Source of the DNA: Mesorhizobium huakuii
GTDB lineage: Bacteria > Pseudomonadota > Alphaproteobacteria > Rhizobiales > Rhizobiaceae
Direction of reading: 5' to 3'
NCBI RefSeq assembly: GCF_030160235.1
Contig: NZ_BSNY01000051.1
Coordinates: forward strand, 62,001 to 126,000
DNA: 64,000 bases
Positions 9,396 through 18,587 of the stretch are shown here, piece after piece. The position numbers were made by a program, and so were the translations under genes. The notes under the pieces are model-generated. The model was not told the origin of the DNA and searched no databases. It saw only the letters and a program-made list of their open reading frames with translations. Numbering within the stretch: position 1 is the first letter of the stretch; each line of letters starts with the position of its first letter.

Positions 9396-10445
9396 ATGCG
9401 TTACAACCAGCTTGGAAATACGGGGATGTTCGTCTCCGAACTGTGCCTCGGCACCATGACCTTCGGCGCCGCCGGCCAGAATGCCCAATGGGGCCTGATC
9501 GCCAGCCTCGACCAGAAGGGCGTCAACGAGATCGTCAGCCGCTCGATCGCCGCCGGCGTCAATTTCTTCGACACGGCCGATGTCTACTCCTTCGGCGAGT
9601 CCGAGCGCCTGCTCGGACAGTCGCTCAGGGACCTAGGCGTCAAACGTTCGGATGTCGTCATCGCCACCAAGGTGCATGGCGCCATGGGCCAGGGTCCGAA
9701 CGAGCGCGGCTCCTCGCGCGGCCACATCATGGATTCGGTCGATGCCAGCCTCGAACGGCTGCAGCTCGACCATATCGATCTCTACCAGCTGCACGGCACC
9801 GACGCCGTGACGCCGATCGACGAGACGCTGCGGGCGCTGGACGATCTCGTTGCCAGCGGCAAGGTTCGTTATGTCGGCGTTTCCAACTGGGCGGCATGGC
9901 GCATCGCCAAGGCGCTTGGCATCGCCGACCGCAAGGGCCTTGCCCGTTTCGAGACCATCCAGTCCTATTATTCCATCGCCGGCCGCGACCTCGAGCGTGA
10001 GATCGTGCCGCTCATCAACGAAGAAAAGCTCGGCCTGATGGTGTGGTCGCCGATGGCGGGCGGCCTGCTTTCCGGCAAATACGGTCCCGGCGCGCCCGGC
10101 AATGGCGAGGGTCGCCGCGCGTCCTTCAACTTCCCGCCGGTCAACGAGGACCGCGCCTGGGCAGCCGTCGCGGTCATGCGCGAGATCGCCAAAAAGCATG
10201 ACGTCAGCGTTGCGACCGTGGCGCTCGGCTATGTCCTGGCCAAGCCCTTCGTGATGAGCGTGATCATCGGCGCCAGCCGCATGGATCAGCTGGAGCAGAA
10301 CCTTGCCGCGACTGACGTGAAGCTCGACGCGGACGATCTCGCCAGGCTCGACGAGGTCAGTGCGCTGCCGGCCGAATATCCCGGCTGGATGCTGGAGCGC
10401 CAGGCGGCTGGCCGTCGCCCGGCGCCGTTCGTGCCGAAGGGGTAA
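9396..10445 (+). CDS. Aldo/keto reductase
   Basis: NADPH-dependent carbonyl reductase of the Kvbeta/YajO-like AKR branch; the substrate cannot be read from sequence. 349 residues. The catalytic tetrad is visible: Asp and Tyr in FFDTADVYSFGESE, Lys in VIATKVHG, His in DLYQLHGTD. The C-terminal cofactor segment VIIGASRMDQLEQNL is intact. The ATG at 9396 gives the typical MRYNQLGNTGMFVSELCLGTM... start after a TGGAG ribosome site; upstream in-frame starts would only translate the decayed toxin region. Monocistronic, with its own terminator. Confidence 0.93.
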   Translation: MRYNQLGNTGMFVSELCLGTMTFGAAGQNAQWGLIASLDQKGVNEIVSRSIAAGVNFFDTADVYSFGESERLLGQSLRDLGVKRSDVVIATKVHGAMGQGPNERGSSRGHIMDSVDASLERLQLDHIDLYQLHGTDAVTPIDETLRALDDLVASGKVRYVGVSNWAAWRIAKALGIADRKGLARFETIQSYYSIAGRDLEREIVPLINEEKLGLMVWSPMAGGLLSGKYGPGAPGNGEGRRASFNFPPVNEDRAWAAVAVMREIAKKHDVSVATVALGYVLAKPFVMSVIIGASRMDQLEQNLAATDVKLDADDLARLDEVSALPAEYPGWMLERQAAGRRPAPFVPKG

Positions 10446-10467
10446 TCCGTCTCCAGCACGATTTTCC

Positions 10468-10504
10468 AAAAAGCCGCGCGTCCCTTCGGGCGCGCGGCTT
10501 TTTC
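10468..10504 (+). terminator. Intrinsic terminator after the aldo/keto reductase gene
   Basis: AAAAAGCCGCGCG, a TCCCTTCGGG loop and CGCGCGGCTTTTT form a long GC stem ending in a T run. The leading A tract allows weak function on the other strand. Confidence 0.9.
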
Positions 10505-10597
10505 GCGCTTCGCAGGGGCCGCGCGGCCGCCTTGTACCGGCCGCGATTGCGGCTACCATGATGAAGCCGGAGCGGCACATGGGGATCTGAGGCGACA

Positions 10598-10903
10598 ATG
10601 GCACCATCCGCCGCGCAATTTCGGGACAGCATCGTCGCGATCATGGCTGATCGCCAGGCCGCGGCTTCTGCCAGCCCTTACGATTGGAAAGTCTGCGTCG
10701 GTGCGGTCAGTGCCGCACAAGGCGAATTCGAAAAGGTCGTCGTCGCCGGTACGGCGCATGACTATGCAGCCGCCGTAATTGCTCGTTTGGAGCAGCTGCG
10801 GGACGCGTATTATGACCCGGATGGAGAGTACACATCCGGGCGGTCGGACATCGGCACGGTTATCGAAAAGATCAGGAACGCCTTGAAGGCCATCGGCCAG
10901 TGA
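10598..10903 (+). CDS. Hypothetical protein, 101 residues
   Basis: Not recognised. A soluble, mildly acidic protein with no signal peptide or membrane segment. It has an amphipathic C-terminal helix (IGTVIEKIRNALKAI) and a central YDPDGEYTSGRSD loop. The ATG at 10598 follows a TGAGG element. It stands alone: a terminator lies upstream and a convergent metallopeptidase-like gene lies downstream. Codon use resembles its neighbours, which supports a real gene. Confidence 0.55.
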   Translation: MAPSAAQFRDSIVAIMADRQAAASASPYDWKVCVGAVSAAQGEFEKVVVAGTAHDYAAAVIARLEQLRDAYYDPDGEYTSGRSDIGTVIEKIRNALKAIGQ

Positions 10904-10939
10904 TGGCGCAACCCGCCCGGCAGGGCGACGGGCTCGGTA

Positions 10940-11665
10940 TCAAAGCGGATCGGCAAAAGTGTTGCAGTCCGCGATCGCTTTTCCGGCAAGGCCCCGATCA
11001 AACCAGCGGATCCTCTGTTCCGAGGTGCCGTACCTCCTGACCGTCGAATTTCTGGAGGCATTGGCGGGCTGATCATCTCCGAGAGCTCGAAGGAGCCCTC
11101 TGGCCTGCGTCAGATCGCTGTCTTCAAGCAGGTGCTGGTCCCGGACATAGCGGCTCCACAGTCCGGCAAGACAATCGGCCTGGAGCTCGACCCGTTCCGA
11201 TCGGATGATCGCGGCTTGCTGGTTGCCGTCGGTTACATCAGGGCGCGGAACTTCGGAGATGTTCTGCACATGGTGCCCAACTTCTCGGGCGAGAATCAGC
11301 GCCTTGGCGAAGTCGCCGGTCGACCCAACGTCTCGAAGCTCGGGAAACGCCGGATCGAGATAAATTCTGTGGTCCGCCGCGCAGTATGATGTCCCTGAGA
11401 CAGGACCACACGCGGTGGCGATGAAGCCGGTGAACAGCACCAGCTTGGGCTCCTCATAGGTCGAGCCGCCAGCCTTGAAGGTGGCGCCCCAGAAATCCTC
11501 CGTTTCCGCCAGAACCACCGAGAGCAGGTGCTTGACGTCGTCGTCACTGGCGTTCGCGGCAGGTGGGGCGGCTTTGGCGGCCTCGGCAGCCTCGCTGATC
11601 GTCGGGACATGCAGCCATGTCACGATGGCAAGCAGGGATGCCGTGACCAAGGACAAGCGGACCAA
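10940..11665 (-). CDS. Secreted YpfJ-like metallopeptidase-family protein with degenerate zinc motif
   Basis: Belongs to the neutral zinc metallopeptidase family typified by E. coli YpfJ. The 241 residues start with a signal peptide (cut probably after SEAAEA, near residue 29), so it is exported. Family landmarks are present: TACGPVSGTSYCAADHRIYLD, then ALILAREVGHHVQN, then ERVELQADCLAGLW. In the zinc motif the first histidine of HExxH is arginine (CGA), giving REVGHH. The second His and the later EL.AD segment remain. Catalysis is therefore doubtful; it may be a pseudoenzyme or binding protein. The sequence reads less GC-rich than neighbours. No partner gene is evident. Confidence 0.8.
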   Translation of the reverse strand: MVRLSLVTASLLAIVTWLHVPTISEAAEAAKAAPPAANASDDDVKHLLSVVLAETEDFWGATFKAGGSTYEEPKLVLFTGFIATACGPVSGTSYCAADHRIYLDPAFPELRDVGSTGDFAKALILAREVGHHVQNISEVPRPDVTDGNQQAAIIRSERVELQADCLAGLWSRYVRDQHLLEDSDLTQARGLLRALGDDQPANASRNSTVRRYGTSEQRIRWFDRGLAGKAIADCNTFADPL

Positions 11666-11787
11666 TCCATGCCTCCTGAATTGCCGACGCTCTCCGTGCC
11701 TGGGCGCGAGGCGCCTGTGATGAACGGACGGGATTCCATATCCCGCCCCCTGCCGGGTTGTCGAACAGACCTTAAAACCGCGGTTCT

Positions 11788-12693
11788 TCAGAGGCCCACA
11801 GTCTCGGCCAGAAAATCGAGAATGGCCCGCACCCGCGCCGGCAGATGCCGGCCCTGGCCGACATAGACGGCGTGGGTCGCCTCCTCGTCGCCCGGATTGA
11901 AATCCTCCAGCAGCGCCACCAGCCGCCCGGCAGCGATGTCGGCCGCGACATGCCAGCGCGCCAAGCGGGAGATGCCGGCTCCGGCCAGCGTCATCAGCCG
12001 CATCGCCTCGCCGTCGCTGACCAGCATGTTGCCGGTGATCGGCACCATCACCGCGTTGCCGGCAGCGTCGACAAACGGCCAGCCATCGATGTGCCTGACG
12101 AAGCCGAAGCCCATGCGATTGTGCCCATCGAGATCGGCCGGCGTCAGCGGCGTGCCGTGCGCTTCGAGATAGGACGGGGCCGCAACCACCACCACCGGGC
12201 TCTGCCCGAGCTTGCGGGCCACCAGCCGCGATTCGCCGAGCGGCCCGGCACGGATGGCGACATCGGCGCGTTCGGCCATCAGGTCGATGACGCTGTCGGT
12301 CAGCACCAGATCGACCGAAATTTCGGGATAGCGTTCGAGGAAGCGCGGCAAGAGCGGGATCAGCCGGTGCACGCCGAAGGGCACGTAGGTGTTGACACGC
12401 AGCCGCCCGCGCGGTGCGGCACCCGCCGCGGCCTCGCGCTCGGCCGCGGCCATGTCGGCCAGGATGCGCAATCCGCTATCGTAGAACGCCGTTCCCTCCG
12501 GCGTCAGCTGCAGCTTGCGCGTCGAGCGGCTGACCAGCCGCGCGCCGAGCCGGGCTTCCAGCCGCGCGATCAGCTTGCTGACGGCCGACGGCGTCATGCG
12601 CAACGTGCGCGCGGCCGCCGAGAAGCTGCCCGCCTCGACAACGCGCACGAAGACTTCGATCTCGCCGGAGCGGTTGATGTCGGGCCTGGCCAT
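11788..12693 (-). CDS. LysR-family transcriptional regulator
   Basis: Activator or repressor with an N-terminal winged helix (FSAAARTLRMTPSAVSKLIARLEARLGARL) and a C-terminal periplasmic-binding-like effector domain. The 301 residues match the family. It falls in the large group that regulates adjacent oxidoreductases and exporters. The ATG at 12693 (MARPDINRSGE) is used rather than an extra 21-residue extension. It diverges from an MFS gene across a 125-bp region holding a perfect palindrome, so that transporter and the following aldo/keto reductase are the likely targets. The effector is unknown. Confidence 0.93.
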   Translation of the reverse strand: MARPDINRSGEIEVFVRVVEAGSFSAAARTLRMTPSAVSKLIARLEARLGARLVSRSTRKLQLTPEGTAFYDSGLRILADMAAAEREAAAGAAPRGRLRVNTYVPFGVHRLIPLLPRFLERYPEISVDLVLTDSVIDLMAERADVAIRAGPLGESRLVARKLGQSPVVVVAAPSYLEAHGTPLTPADLDGHNRMGFGFVRHIDGWPFVDAAGNAVMVPITGNMLVSDGEAMRLMTLAGAGISRLARWHVAADIAAGRLVALLEDFNPGDEEATHAVYVGQGRHLPARVRAILDFLAETVGL

Positions 12694-12694
12694 T

Positions 12695-12711
12695 TGTGAA
12701 TCTATTTCACA
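12695..12711. promoter_or_regulatory. Palindrome in the LysR/MFS divergent promoter
   Basis: TGTGAATCTATTTCACA is a perfect 6-bp inverted repeat with a 5-base centre directly beside the lysR ATG. A further TTCACA half-site lies at 12737-12742. The layout fits a LysR autoregulatory site, by inference. Confidence 0.5.
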
Positions 12712-12818
12712 GAAAATGTGCCCAACACAAGTCTGGTTCACAGTGCATGGCGACACGATCTTCTGGCTCGGAGCGCGGTTTGGACAAGGCGCTCGTCGTC
12801 GCCAAAGTGGGAACCGCC

Positions 12819-14000
12819 ATGCCTCTTGCTCTCTACGCCCTCGCCGCCGGTGCCTTTGGCATCGGTGTCACCGAATTCGTCATCATGGGTCTGCTCATCG
12901 ATGTCAGCAAGGACCTCGGCGTCTCGATCTCGGCCGCCGGCCAGCTCATTTCGGGCTATGCGCTGGGCGTCGTCGTCGGCGCGCCGCTGCTCACCATCGC
13001 CACCGGCAACTGGCCGCGCAAGACCGTGCTTCTGGCGCTGATGGCGATCTTCACGCTGGGCAATCTCGCCTGTGCGCTGGCGCCCGATTATTGGACCCTG
13101 ATGGGGGCCCGCATCATCACCGCCTTTGCCCATGGCACTTTCTTCGGCGTCGGTTCCGTCGTCGCCACCGGCCTGGTCGCGCCCAACAAGAAGGCTTCGG
13201 CGATCGCGCTGATGTTCACCGGGCTCACCATCGCCAACATCCTCGGCGTGCCCTTCGGCACCTGGCTCGGCCAGGCCTTCGGCTGGCGCGCGACCTTCTG
13301 GGCGGTGACCGCGGTCGGCCTCGCGGCCTTCGCCGTCATCCTGGCCCTGGTGCCGCGCAGCGAGGTCGCACCCGAAAAGAGCGATTTGCGCGCCGACCTT
13401 GCCGTGCTGCGCCGCACGCCGGTCCTGCTCGGCCTCGCCACCACCGTGCTCGGCTATGCCGGCGTCTTTGCCGTCTTCACCTACATCGCCCCGCTGCTGA
13501 CCGAGATCAGCGGCTTCAAGGAAGCGGCCGTGTCGCCGATCCTGCTCGTCTTCGGCGGCGGCCTCATCGCCGGCAACCTCGCCGGCGGCAAGATCGCCGA
13601 CCGCTGGTTGGTGCCGGCGGTGCTGGGCAGCCTCGTGGTGCTGGCCGTGGTGCTGGCGACCATGAGCTTCGCCATCCACAGCCAGGTCCTGGCGGTGATC
13701 TATGTCGGCCTGCTGGGGGCCGCCGCCTTCGGTACCGTGGCGCCGTTGCAGATGTGGGTGCTGGACAAGGCGCAAGGCGCCGGCCAGAGCCTGGCCTCCT
13801 CCTTCAACATCGCCGCCTTCAATCTCGGCAACGCCGCCGGCGCCTGGCTTGGCGGCGCGGTCATCGCCCATGGGCTTGGGCTGGGTTCGCTCACCTGGGT
13901 CGCCGCCTTGCTGCCGGTCGCGGCACTCGCCGTGGCCGGGCTGGCGCTGCGCCTCGATCGCACCAACGCGCTCGGCGCGCCTGTCTCCGTCCGGTCCTGA
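12819..14000 (+). CDS. MFS transporter, AraJ/arabinose-efflux type
   Basis: Inner-membrane proton-driven exporter of the DHA1-like group. 393 residues with 12 hydrophobic segments; LALYALAAGAFGIGVTEFVIMGLL is helix 1 and GNWPRKTVLLALM is the cytoplasmic loop signature. The ATG at 12819 starts directly before helix 1; an in-frame ATG 24 codons upstream is possible but adds a polar tail unusual for the family. It is followed after 55 bp by an aldo/keto reductase, apparently one operon controlled by the divergent LysR gene. Confidence 0.9.
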   Translation: MPLALYALAAGAFGIGVTEFVIMGLLIDVSKDLGVSISAAGQLISGYALGVVVGAPLLTIATGNWPRKTVLLALMAIFTLGNLACALAPDYWTLMGARIITAFAHGTFFGVGSVVATGLVAPNKKASAIALMFTGLTIANILGVPFGTWLGQAFGWRATFWAVTAVGLAAFAVILALVPRSEVAPEKSDLRADLAVLRRTPVLLGLATTVLGYAGVFAVFTYIAPLLTEISGFKEAAVSPILLVFGGGLIAGNLAGGKIADRWLVPAVLGSLVVLAVVLATMSFAIHSQVLAVIYVGLLGAAAFGTVAPLQMWVLDKAQGAGQSLASSFNIAAFNLGNAAGAWLGGAVIAHGLGLGSLTWVAALLPVAALAVAGLALRLDRTNALGAPVSVRS

Positions 14001-14055
14001 CGCTTGTCGACGGACCGGATTTCTCACCTCTTTCCAAACCACCAGGAGTAAGAAA

Positions 14056-15090
14056 ATGGACTATCGACGTCTCGGCGCATCGGGCCTCAAGGTGCCCGCA
14101 CTCTCATTTGGCGCGGGAACTTTCGGCGGCTCCGGCCCGCTGTTCGGCGCCTGGGGCAACAGCGACGCCAGGGAAGCACGGCGGCTGGTCGACATTTGCC
14201 TGGAAGCCGGCGTCAATCTGTTCGACACTGCCGACGTCTATTCGAACGGCGCCTCGGAAGAGGTGCTCGGCGAAGCCATCAAGGGCCGGCGCGACGCCGT
14301 GCTGATCTCGACCAAGACGTCCTTGCCGATGGGTGACGGTCCTGCCGACTACGGCTCTTCGCGTTCGCGCCTGATCAAATCCGTGGACGCCGCGCTGAAG
14401 CGCCTCGGCACCGACTATATCGACCTGTTGCAACTGCATGCCTTCGATGCCGGGACGCCGATCGAGGAAGTGCTGTCGACGCTGGACGAACTCGTGCGCG
14501 CCGGCAAGCTGCGCTATGTCGGCGTCTCCAACTTCTCCGGCTGGCAGGTGATGAAGTCGCTGGCGGAGGCCGACAAGCATGGCTACCCGCGCTACGTCGC
14601 GCACCAGGTGTACTACTCTCTGGTCGGCCGCGACTATGAGTGGGAACTGATGCCGCTCGGCCTCGACCAGGGCGTCGGCGCGCTGGTGTGGAGCCCGCTC
14701 GGCTGGGGGCGGCTGACCGGCAAGATCCGCCGTGGCCAGAAGCTGCCGGAGAAGAGCCGGCTGCACGACACCGCAAGCTTCGGCCCGCCGGTCGAGGACG
14801 AGCATCTCTACCGGGTGATGGATGCGCTGGACGCAGTGGCGCAGGAAACCGGCAGGACCGTGCCGCAGATCGCCATCAACTGGCTGTTGCAGCGCCCGAC
14901 TGTTTCCTCCGTCATCATTGGCGCCCGCAACGAGGAGCAACTGCGCCAGAACCTTGGCGCCGTCGGTTGGTCGCTGACACCGGAGCAGATGAAAAAACTC
15001 GATGCGGCCAGCGAAGTAACAGCGCCCTACCCGTATTTCCCCTATCGACGGCAGGAAGGCTTCGCCCGGCTCAACCCGCCGGCGGTGTAA
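14056..15090 (+). CDS. Aldo/keto reductase (second copy type)
   Basis: 344-residue NADPH-dependent reductase with the complete tetrad: LFDTADVYSNGASEE (Asp, Tyr), VLISTKTSL (Lys), LLQLHAFD (His), and the C-terminal SVIIGARNEEQLRQNL. Paralogous to the reductase at 9.4 kb but clearly diverged. A strong CAGGAG lies 8 bases before the ATG. Downstream of the MFS gene and probably co-transcribed: a reductase plus exporter pair under LysR control suggests carbonyl or xenobiotic handling, which is inference. Confidence 0.92.
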   Translation: MDYRRLGASGLKVPALSFGAGTFGGSGPLFGAWGNSDAREARRLVDICLEAGVNLFDTADVYSNGASEEVLGEAIKGRRDAVLISTKTSLPMGDGPADYGSSRSRLIKSVDAALKRLGTDYIDLLQLHAFDAGTPIEEVLSTLDELVRAGKLRYVGVSNFSGWQVMKSLAEADKHGYPRYVAHQVYYSLVGRDYEWELMPLGLDQGVGALVWSPLGWGRLTGKIRRGQKLPEKSRLHDTASFGPPVEDEHLYRVMDALDAVAQETGRTVPQIAINWLLQRPTVSSVIIGARNEEQLRQNLGAVGWSLTPEQMKKLDAASEVTAPYPYFPYRRQEGFARLNPPAV

Positions 15091-15145
15091 TTAAGTCGCG
15101 TCCCACGTTCGGGGACCGCATAGACATTGGGGAGTATCCCCTCAA

Positions 15146-15196
15146 CTTCGTCATCCACGGGCGGAGCGGCGTCGCGAAGACCCGAGGATGACGAAG
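15146..15196. repeat. Dispersed hairpin repeat, copy A
   Basis: CTTCGTCATCC (15146-15156) and GGATGACGAAG (15186-15196) are perfect 11-bp inverted arms, extended inward by CGGG/CCCG after one A-A mismatch. The first 22 bases recur exactly at 45990-46011. Lies between convergent genes. Confidence 0.8.
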
Positions 15197-15250
15197 CGAT
15201 GGGCGTTTCCGCCAATCTCTAGCCGTCGATAAAGGTGCCTGCGCTATGCC

Positions 15251-15523
15251 CTAATGCAGCACGAACTCGCCATCGACCTTGCGCCATTCATTCGGCGCGA
15301 TCAGCTTCTGGTGCGTGTAGACGACCGAGTGCAGCGGCCCGTCGAGCTTGGCCTTCCAGAATTCGATGAATTTGATCAGCACCGGAAACGTCGGAGCGAT
15401 GTCGTAGTCCTGCCAGACGAAGCTCTGCAGGAGATGCGGATGGTCGGGGAAATGATAAAGAATCTTGGCCGTGGTCAGGCCATAACCCCTGAGCATCAGG
15501 TCCATTTCGGCATGGTCGCGCAT
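15251..15523 (-). CDS. usg: Usg family protein
   Basis: 90-residue protein of the Usg family (PF06233), found almost only in alphaproteobacteria; its biochemical role is unknown. The sequence is close to the family consensus throughout: RGYGLTTAKILYHFPDHPHL, SFVWQDYDIAPTFP, and IAPNEWRKVDGEFVLH at the C-terminus. The ATG at 15523 follows AAGGGGGA and gives the conserved start; longer in-frame extensions are not family-like. Divergent from acsA. Confidence 0.92.
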   Translation of the reverse strand: MRDHAEMDLMLRGYGLTTAKILYHFPDHPHLLQSFVWQDYDIAPTFPVLIKFIEFWKAKLDGPLHSVVYTHQKLIAPNEWRKVDGEFVLH

Positions 15524-15838
15524 TGCGGTCCCCCTTGGCGGTCCTTGGTTGATTCTCCTTTCCTCCCAAGGGTTATTGTGCGCGCCGTTGATTAATCGTC
15601 TATTGATTTTTTCTTCACCCAAACCGGGTTTAGCATGAGAAAACATGCAGTTAGCAGCGAACCAATTCGAGTGCTGACAATCCCGGAAAAACCCCCTGCG
15701 GCATCCCGCCACGCAAACCCAACGTCTAATATTGCCGTAACGCCGGAACTGGTAATAATGCCGCCGAATTCGCGGCCGTTTCGCCGTGATCCAGCCGGCG
15801 GTTCAAGCCGGCGGATTGGTTTGGGAGGAGAGTCAGGA
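15524..15838. other. Divergent intergenic region usg/acsA, no gene seen
   Basis: 315 bp, more AT-rich than the surroundings near 15590-15625. It contains a direct repeat AGCCGGCGG-TTCA-AGCCGGCGG shortly before acsA and AAACC-G-GGTTT near 15625. I see no coding frame and no recognisable riboswitch; it presumably holds both promoters. Confidence 0.5.
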
Positions 15839-17794
15839 ATGTCCGAGGTTCATGTCCATCGCGTCCAGCCGGCGTGGAAGAAGAACGCGCTGATCGACAA
15901 CGACACTTACCTGAAATGGTATGCCGACAGCATCAAGAACCCGGACAAGTTCTGGGGCAGGCACGGCAAGCGCATCGACTGGTTCAAACCCTTCAGCAAG
16001 GTCAAGAACACCTCCTTCGACGGCAAGGTCTCGATCAAGTGGTTCGAGGACGGGCTGACCAATGTCTCGTACAATTGCATCGACCGCCATCTGAAGAAGC
16101 GCGGCACCCAGACCGCCATAATCTGGGAGGGCGACAACCCCTACGACGACAAGAAGATCACCTATAACGAGCTCTACGAGCATGTTTGCCGGCTCGCCAA
16201 TGTGATGAAGAAACACGGCGTCAAGAAGGGCGACCGCGTCACCATCTACATGCCGATGATCCCGGAAGCCGCCTATGCGATGCTGGCCTGCACGCGTATC
16301 GGCGCCATTCACTCGATCGTCTTCGGCGGCTTCTCGCCCGATGCGCTGGCCGGCCGCATCGTCGACTGCGAATCGACCTTCGTCATCACATCGGATGAAG
16401 GCCTGCGCGGCGGCAAGTCGATTCCGCTGAAGGAGAACACCGACAAGGCGATCGATATCGCCGCGAAGAACTTCGTCATGGTGAAGAACGTCCTCGTCGT
16501 GCGCCGCACCGGCGGCAAGATCGGCTGGGCGCCGGGCCGTGACCTCTGGTATCACGACGAGGTCGCGACGGTGAAGGCCGAGTGCAAGCCCGAGAAGATG
16601 AAGGCGGAAGACCCGCTGTTCATCCTCTATACCTCAGGCTCGACCGGCAAGCCGAAGGGCGTGCTGCACACCACCGCCGGCTATCTCGTCTATGCCTCGA
16701 TGACCCACCAATATGTCTTCGACTACCATGACGGCGACATCTACTGGTGCACCGCCGATGTCGGCTGGGTCACCGGCCACAGCTATATCGTCTATGGCCC
16801 GCTCGCCAACGGCGCCACCACGCTGATGTTCGAGGGCGTGCCGAACTACCCGTCGCAGTCGCGCTTCTGGGAAGTCATCGACAAGCACAAGGTCAACATC
16901 TTCTACACCGCCCCGACGGCGCTGCGCGCGCTGATGGGCGCCGGCAACGATCCGGTGAAGAAGACCTCGCGCAAATCGCTGCGCGTGCTTGGCTCGGTCG
17001 GCGAGCCGATCAATCCGGAAGCCTGGGAGTGGTATTTCAACATCGTCGGCAACGGCAAGGTGCCGATCGTCGACACATGGTGGCAGACCGAGACCGGCGG
17101 CATCCTGATCACGCCGCTGCCGGGCGCCACCGATCTCAAGCCCGGTTCGGCAACGCGGCCCTTCTTCGGCGTCAAGCCTCAGCTGGTCGACGGCGAAGGC
17201 AAGGTGCTGGAAGGGGCCGCCGACGGCAATCTCTGCATCACCGATTCTTGGCCGGGCCAGATGCGCACGGTCTATGGCGATCACGACCGTTTCGTGCAGA
17301 CCTATTTCTCGACCTACAAGGGCAAGTACTTCACCGGCGACGGCTGCCGCCGCGACGCCGACGGCTACTACTGGATCACCGGCCGCGTCGACGACGTCAT
17401 CAACGTCTCCGGCCATCGCATGGGCACGGCCGAGGTCGAATCGGCGCTGGTCAGCCATGACAAGGTCTCGGAGGCCGCCGTCGTCGGCTATCCCCACGAC
17501 ATCAAGGGCCAGGGCATCTACAGTTACGTCACCCTGATGAAGGCGGTGGAGCCGACCGAGGATCTGCGCAAGGAGCTCATCGCCCATGTCCGCAAGGAAA
17601 TCGGCGCCATCGCTTCGCCCGACAAGATCCAGTTCGCCCCCGGCCTGCCCAAGACACGTTCGGGCAAGATCATGCGCCGCATCCTGCGCAAGATCGCCGA
17701 GGACGATTTTGCCGCTCTTGGCGACACCTCGACGCTCGCCGATCCGGCCGTCGTTGACGATCTCATCGCCAACCGGCAGAACAAGAAGGGCTGA
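15839..17794 (+). CDS. acsA: Acetyl-CoA synthetase
   Basis: AMP-forming acetate-CoA ligase that activates acetate for central metabolism. 651 residues, normal family length. Adenylation motifs: [11 protein letters not shown] near residue 264, WWQTETGG, and [31 protein letters not shown]. The C-terminal [11 protein letters not shown] carries the lysine that is reversibly acetylated in this family and switches off activity. GGGAGGAG precedes the ATG. Divergent from usg; a MOSC gene follows 51 bp downstream. Confidence 0.97.
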   Translation: MSEVHVHRVQPAWKKNALIDNDTYLKWYADSIKNPDKFWGRHGKRIDWFKPFSKVKNTSFDGKVSIKWFEDGLTNVSYNCIDRHLKKRGTQTAIIWEGDNPYDDKKITYNELYEHVCRLANVMKKHGVKKGDRVTIYMPMIPEAAYAMLACTRIGAIHSIVFGGFSPDALAGRIVDCESTFVITSDEGLRGGKSIPLKENTDKAIDIAAKNFVMVKNVLVVRRTGGKIGWAPGRDLWYHDEVATVKAECKPEKMKAEDPLFILYTSGSTGKPKGVLHTTAGYLVYASMTHQYVFDYHDGDIYWCTADVGWVTGHSYIVYGPLANGATTLMFEGVPNYPSQSRFWEVIDKHKVNIFYTAPTALRALMGAGNDPVKKTSRKSLRVLGSVGEPINPEAWEWYFNIVGNGKVPIVDTWWQTETGGILITPLPGATDLKPGSATRPFFGVKPQLVDGEGKVLEGAADGNLCITDSWPGQMRTVYGDHDRFVQTYFSTYKGKYFTGDGCRRDADGYYWITGRVDDVINVSGHRMGTAEVESALVSHDKVSEAAVVGYPHDIKGQGIYSYVTLMKAVEPTEDLRKELIAHVRKEIGAIASPDKIQFAPGLPKTRSGKIMRRILRKIAEDDFAALGDTSTLADPAVVDDLIANRQNKKG

Positions 17795-17845
17795 CAACGA
17801 CTGGTCGAAGGTCGCGGCAAGCCCGGCCAACGAGAGACCGGCGGA

Positions 17846-18586
17846 ATGAATGATATCGGCACTGTCGCGGAGCTCTGGCGTTATCCGGCGAGTTCACTCG
17901 CCGGCGAGCGTCAGGACGCCATCCTGGTCGGACCGGCGGGCATGGCGGGCGATCGCATGTTCGGCCTCGTCGATGTCTCGGACAACGAGATTGCCCGGCC
18001 CGACCGCGAGGCGAAATGGCACAAGGTGCCGCGCATCCGCACCCGGCTGGCCAATGATCGCGCCCTGGAGGTCGCCGTCCCTGGCGGCGACTGGCTGAGC
18101 GCACCCGGCGCCGAATGCGACCGTGCCATATCGGGCTATCTCGGCTTCGCCGCCTCGATCCGGCCGTTTGGTCAGGAGAATGCGCCGCCGGCCTATGCCG
18201 GTCCGGTCACCGCCGCGCGCTACACCAAGGCGCCGATCCACCTTTTGACCACGGCGTCGCTGGCGCGGCTGAAGGCGCTGCATCCGGATGGCGCCGCCGA
18301 CCCGCGCCGCTTTCGCCCCAACATCGTTGTCGACATGGCGGCGGTAGAGGGCTCATTTCCTGAAACCGAATGGATCGGTCGCAAGCTTGCCGTCGGCGAA
18401 TTGCTCCTGACGATATCCGAACCTTGCCGCCGCTGCGGCTTCACCATCATCGCCCAGGACGGCTTCGATGACGACCCGGCGATCCTGCGCAATCTGGTCC
18501 GCCACAACGCGCACAATCTCGGCGTCTACTGCACGGTGGACCGGCCGGCGCGCGTCGAGATCGGCGCGACGATGCGCTTCGTGTAG
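17846..18586 (+). CDS. MOSC-domain protein
   Basis: MOSC domains bind sulfur-carrying molybdenum cofactor intermediates. This 246-residue protein has an N-terminal beta-barrel MOSC_N region (VAELWRYPASSLAGERQ, GDRMFGLVD) and then the MOSC core: RRFRPNIVVD, EWIGRKLAVGELLLTISEPCRRCGFT, with the conserved cysteines in EPCRRC. The likely function is a molybdenum-dependent reductase accessory or amidoxime-reducing-type protein; the exact role is open. Runs towards the cyclopropane synthase gene, stops one base apart. Confidence 0.88.
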   Translation: MNDIGTVAELWRYPASSLAGERQDAILVGPAGMAGDRMFGLVDVSDNEIARPDREAKWHKVPRIRTRLANDRALEVAVPGGDWLSAPGAECDRAISGYLGFAASIRPFGQENAPPAYAGPVTAARYTKAPIHLLTTASLARLKALHPDGAADPRRFRPNIVVDMAAVEGSFPETEWIGRKLAVGELLLTISEPCRRCGFTIIAQDGFDDDPAILRNLVRHNAHNLGVYCTVDRPARVEIGATMRFV

Positions 18587-18587
18587 G

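Noticed and set aside
12738-14042. 434-codon minus-strand frame opposite the MFS gene
   Set aside because: Gln/Asp/Gly/Arg-rich antisense of a membrane protein, no membrane segments or motif of its own.
15524-15838. Possible riboswitch upstream of acsA
   Set aside because: No conserved ligand-binding core recognised; only short direct and inverted repeats.
15635-15838. N-terminal extension of acetyl-CoA synthetase
   Set aside because: Upstream codons are unlike the family and the ATG at 15839 has a strong ribosome site.
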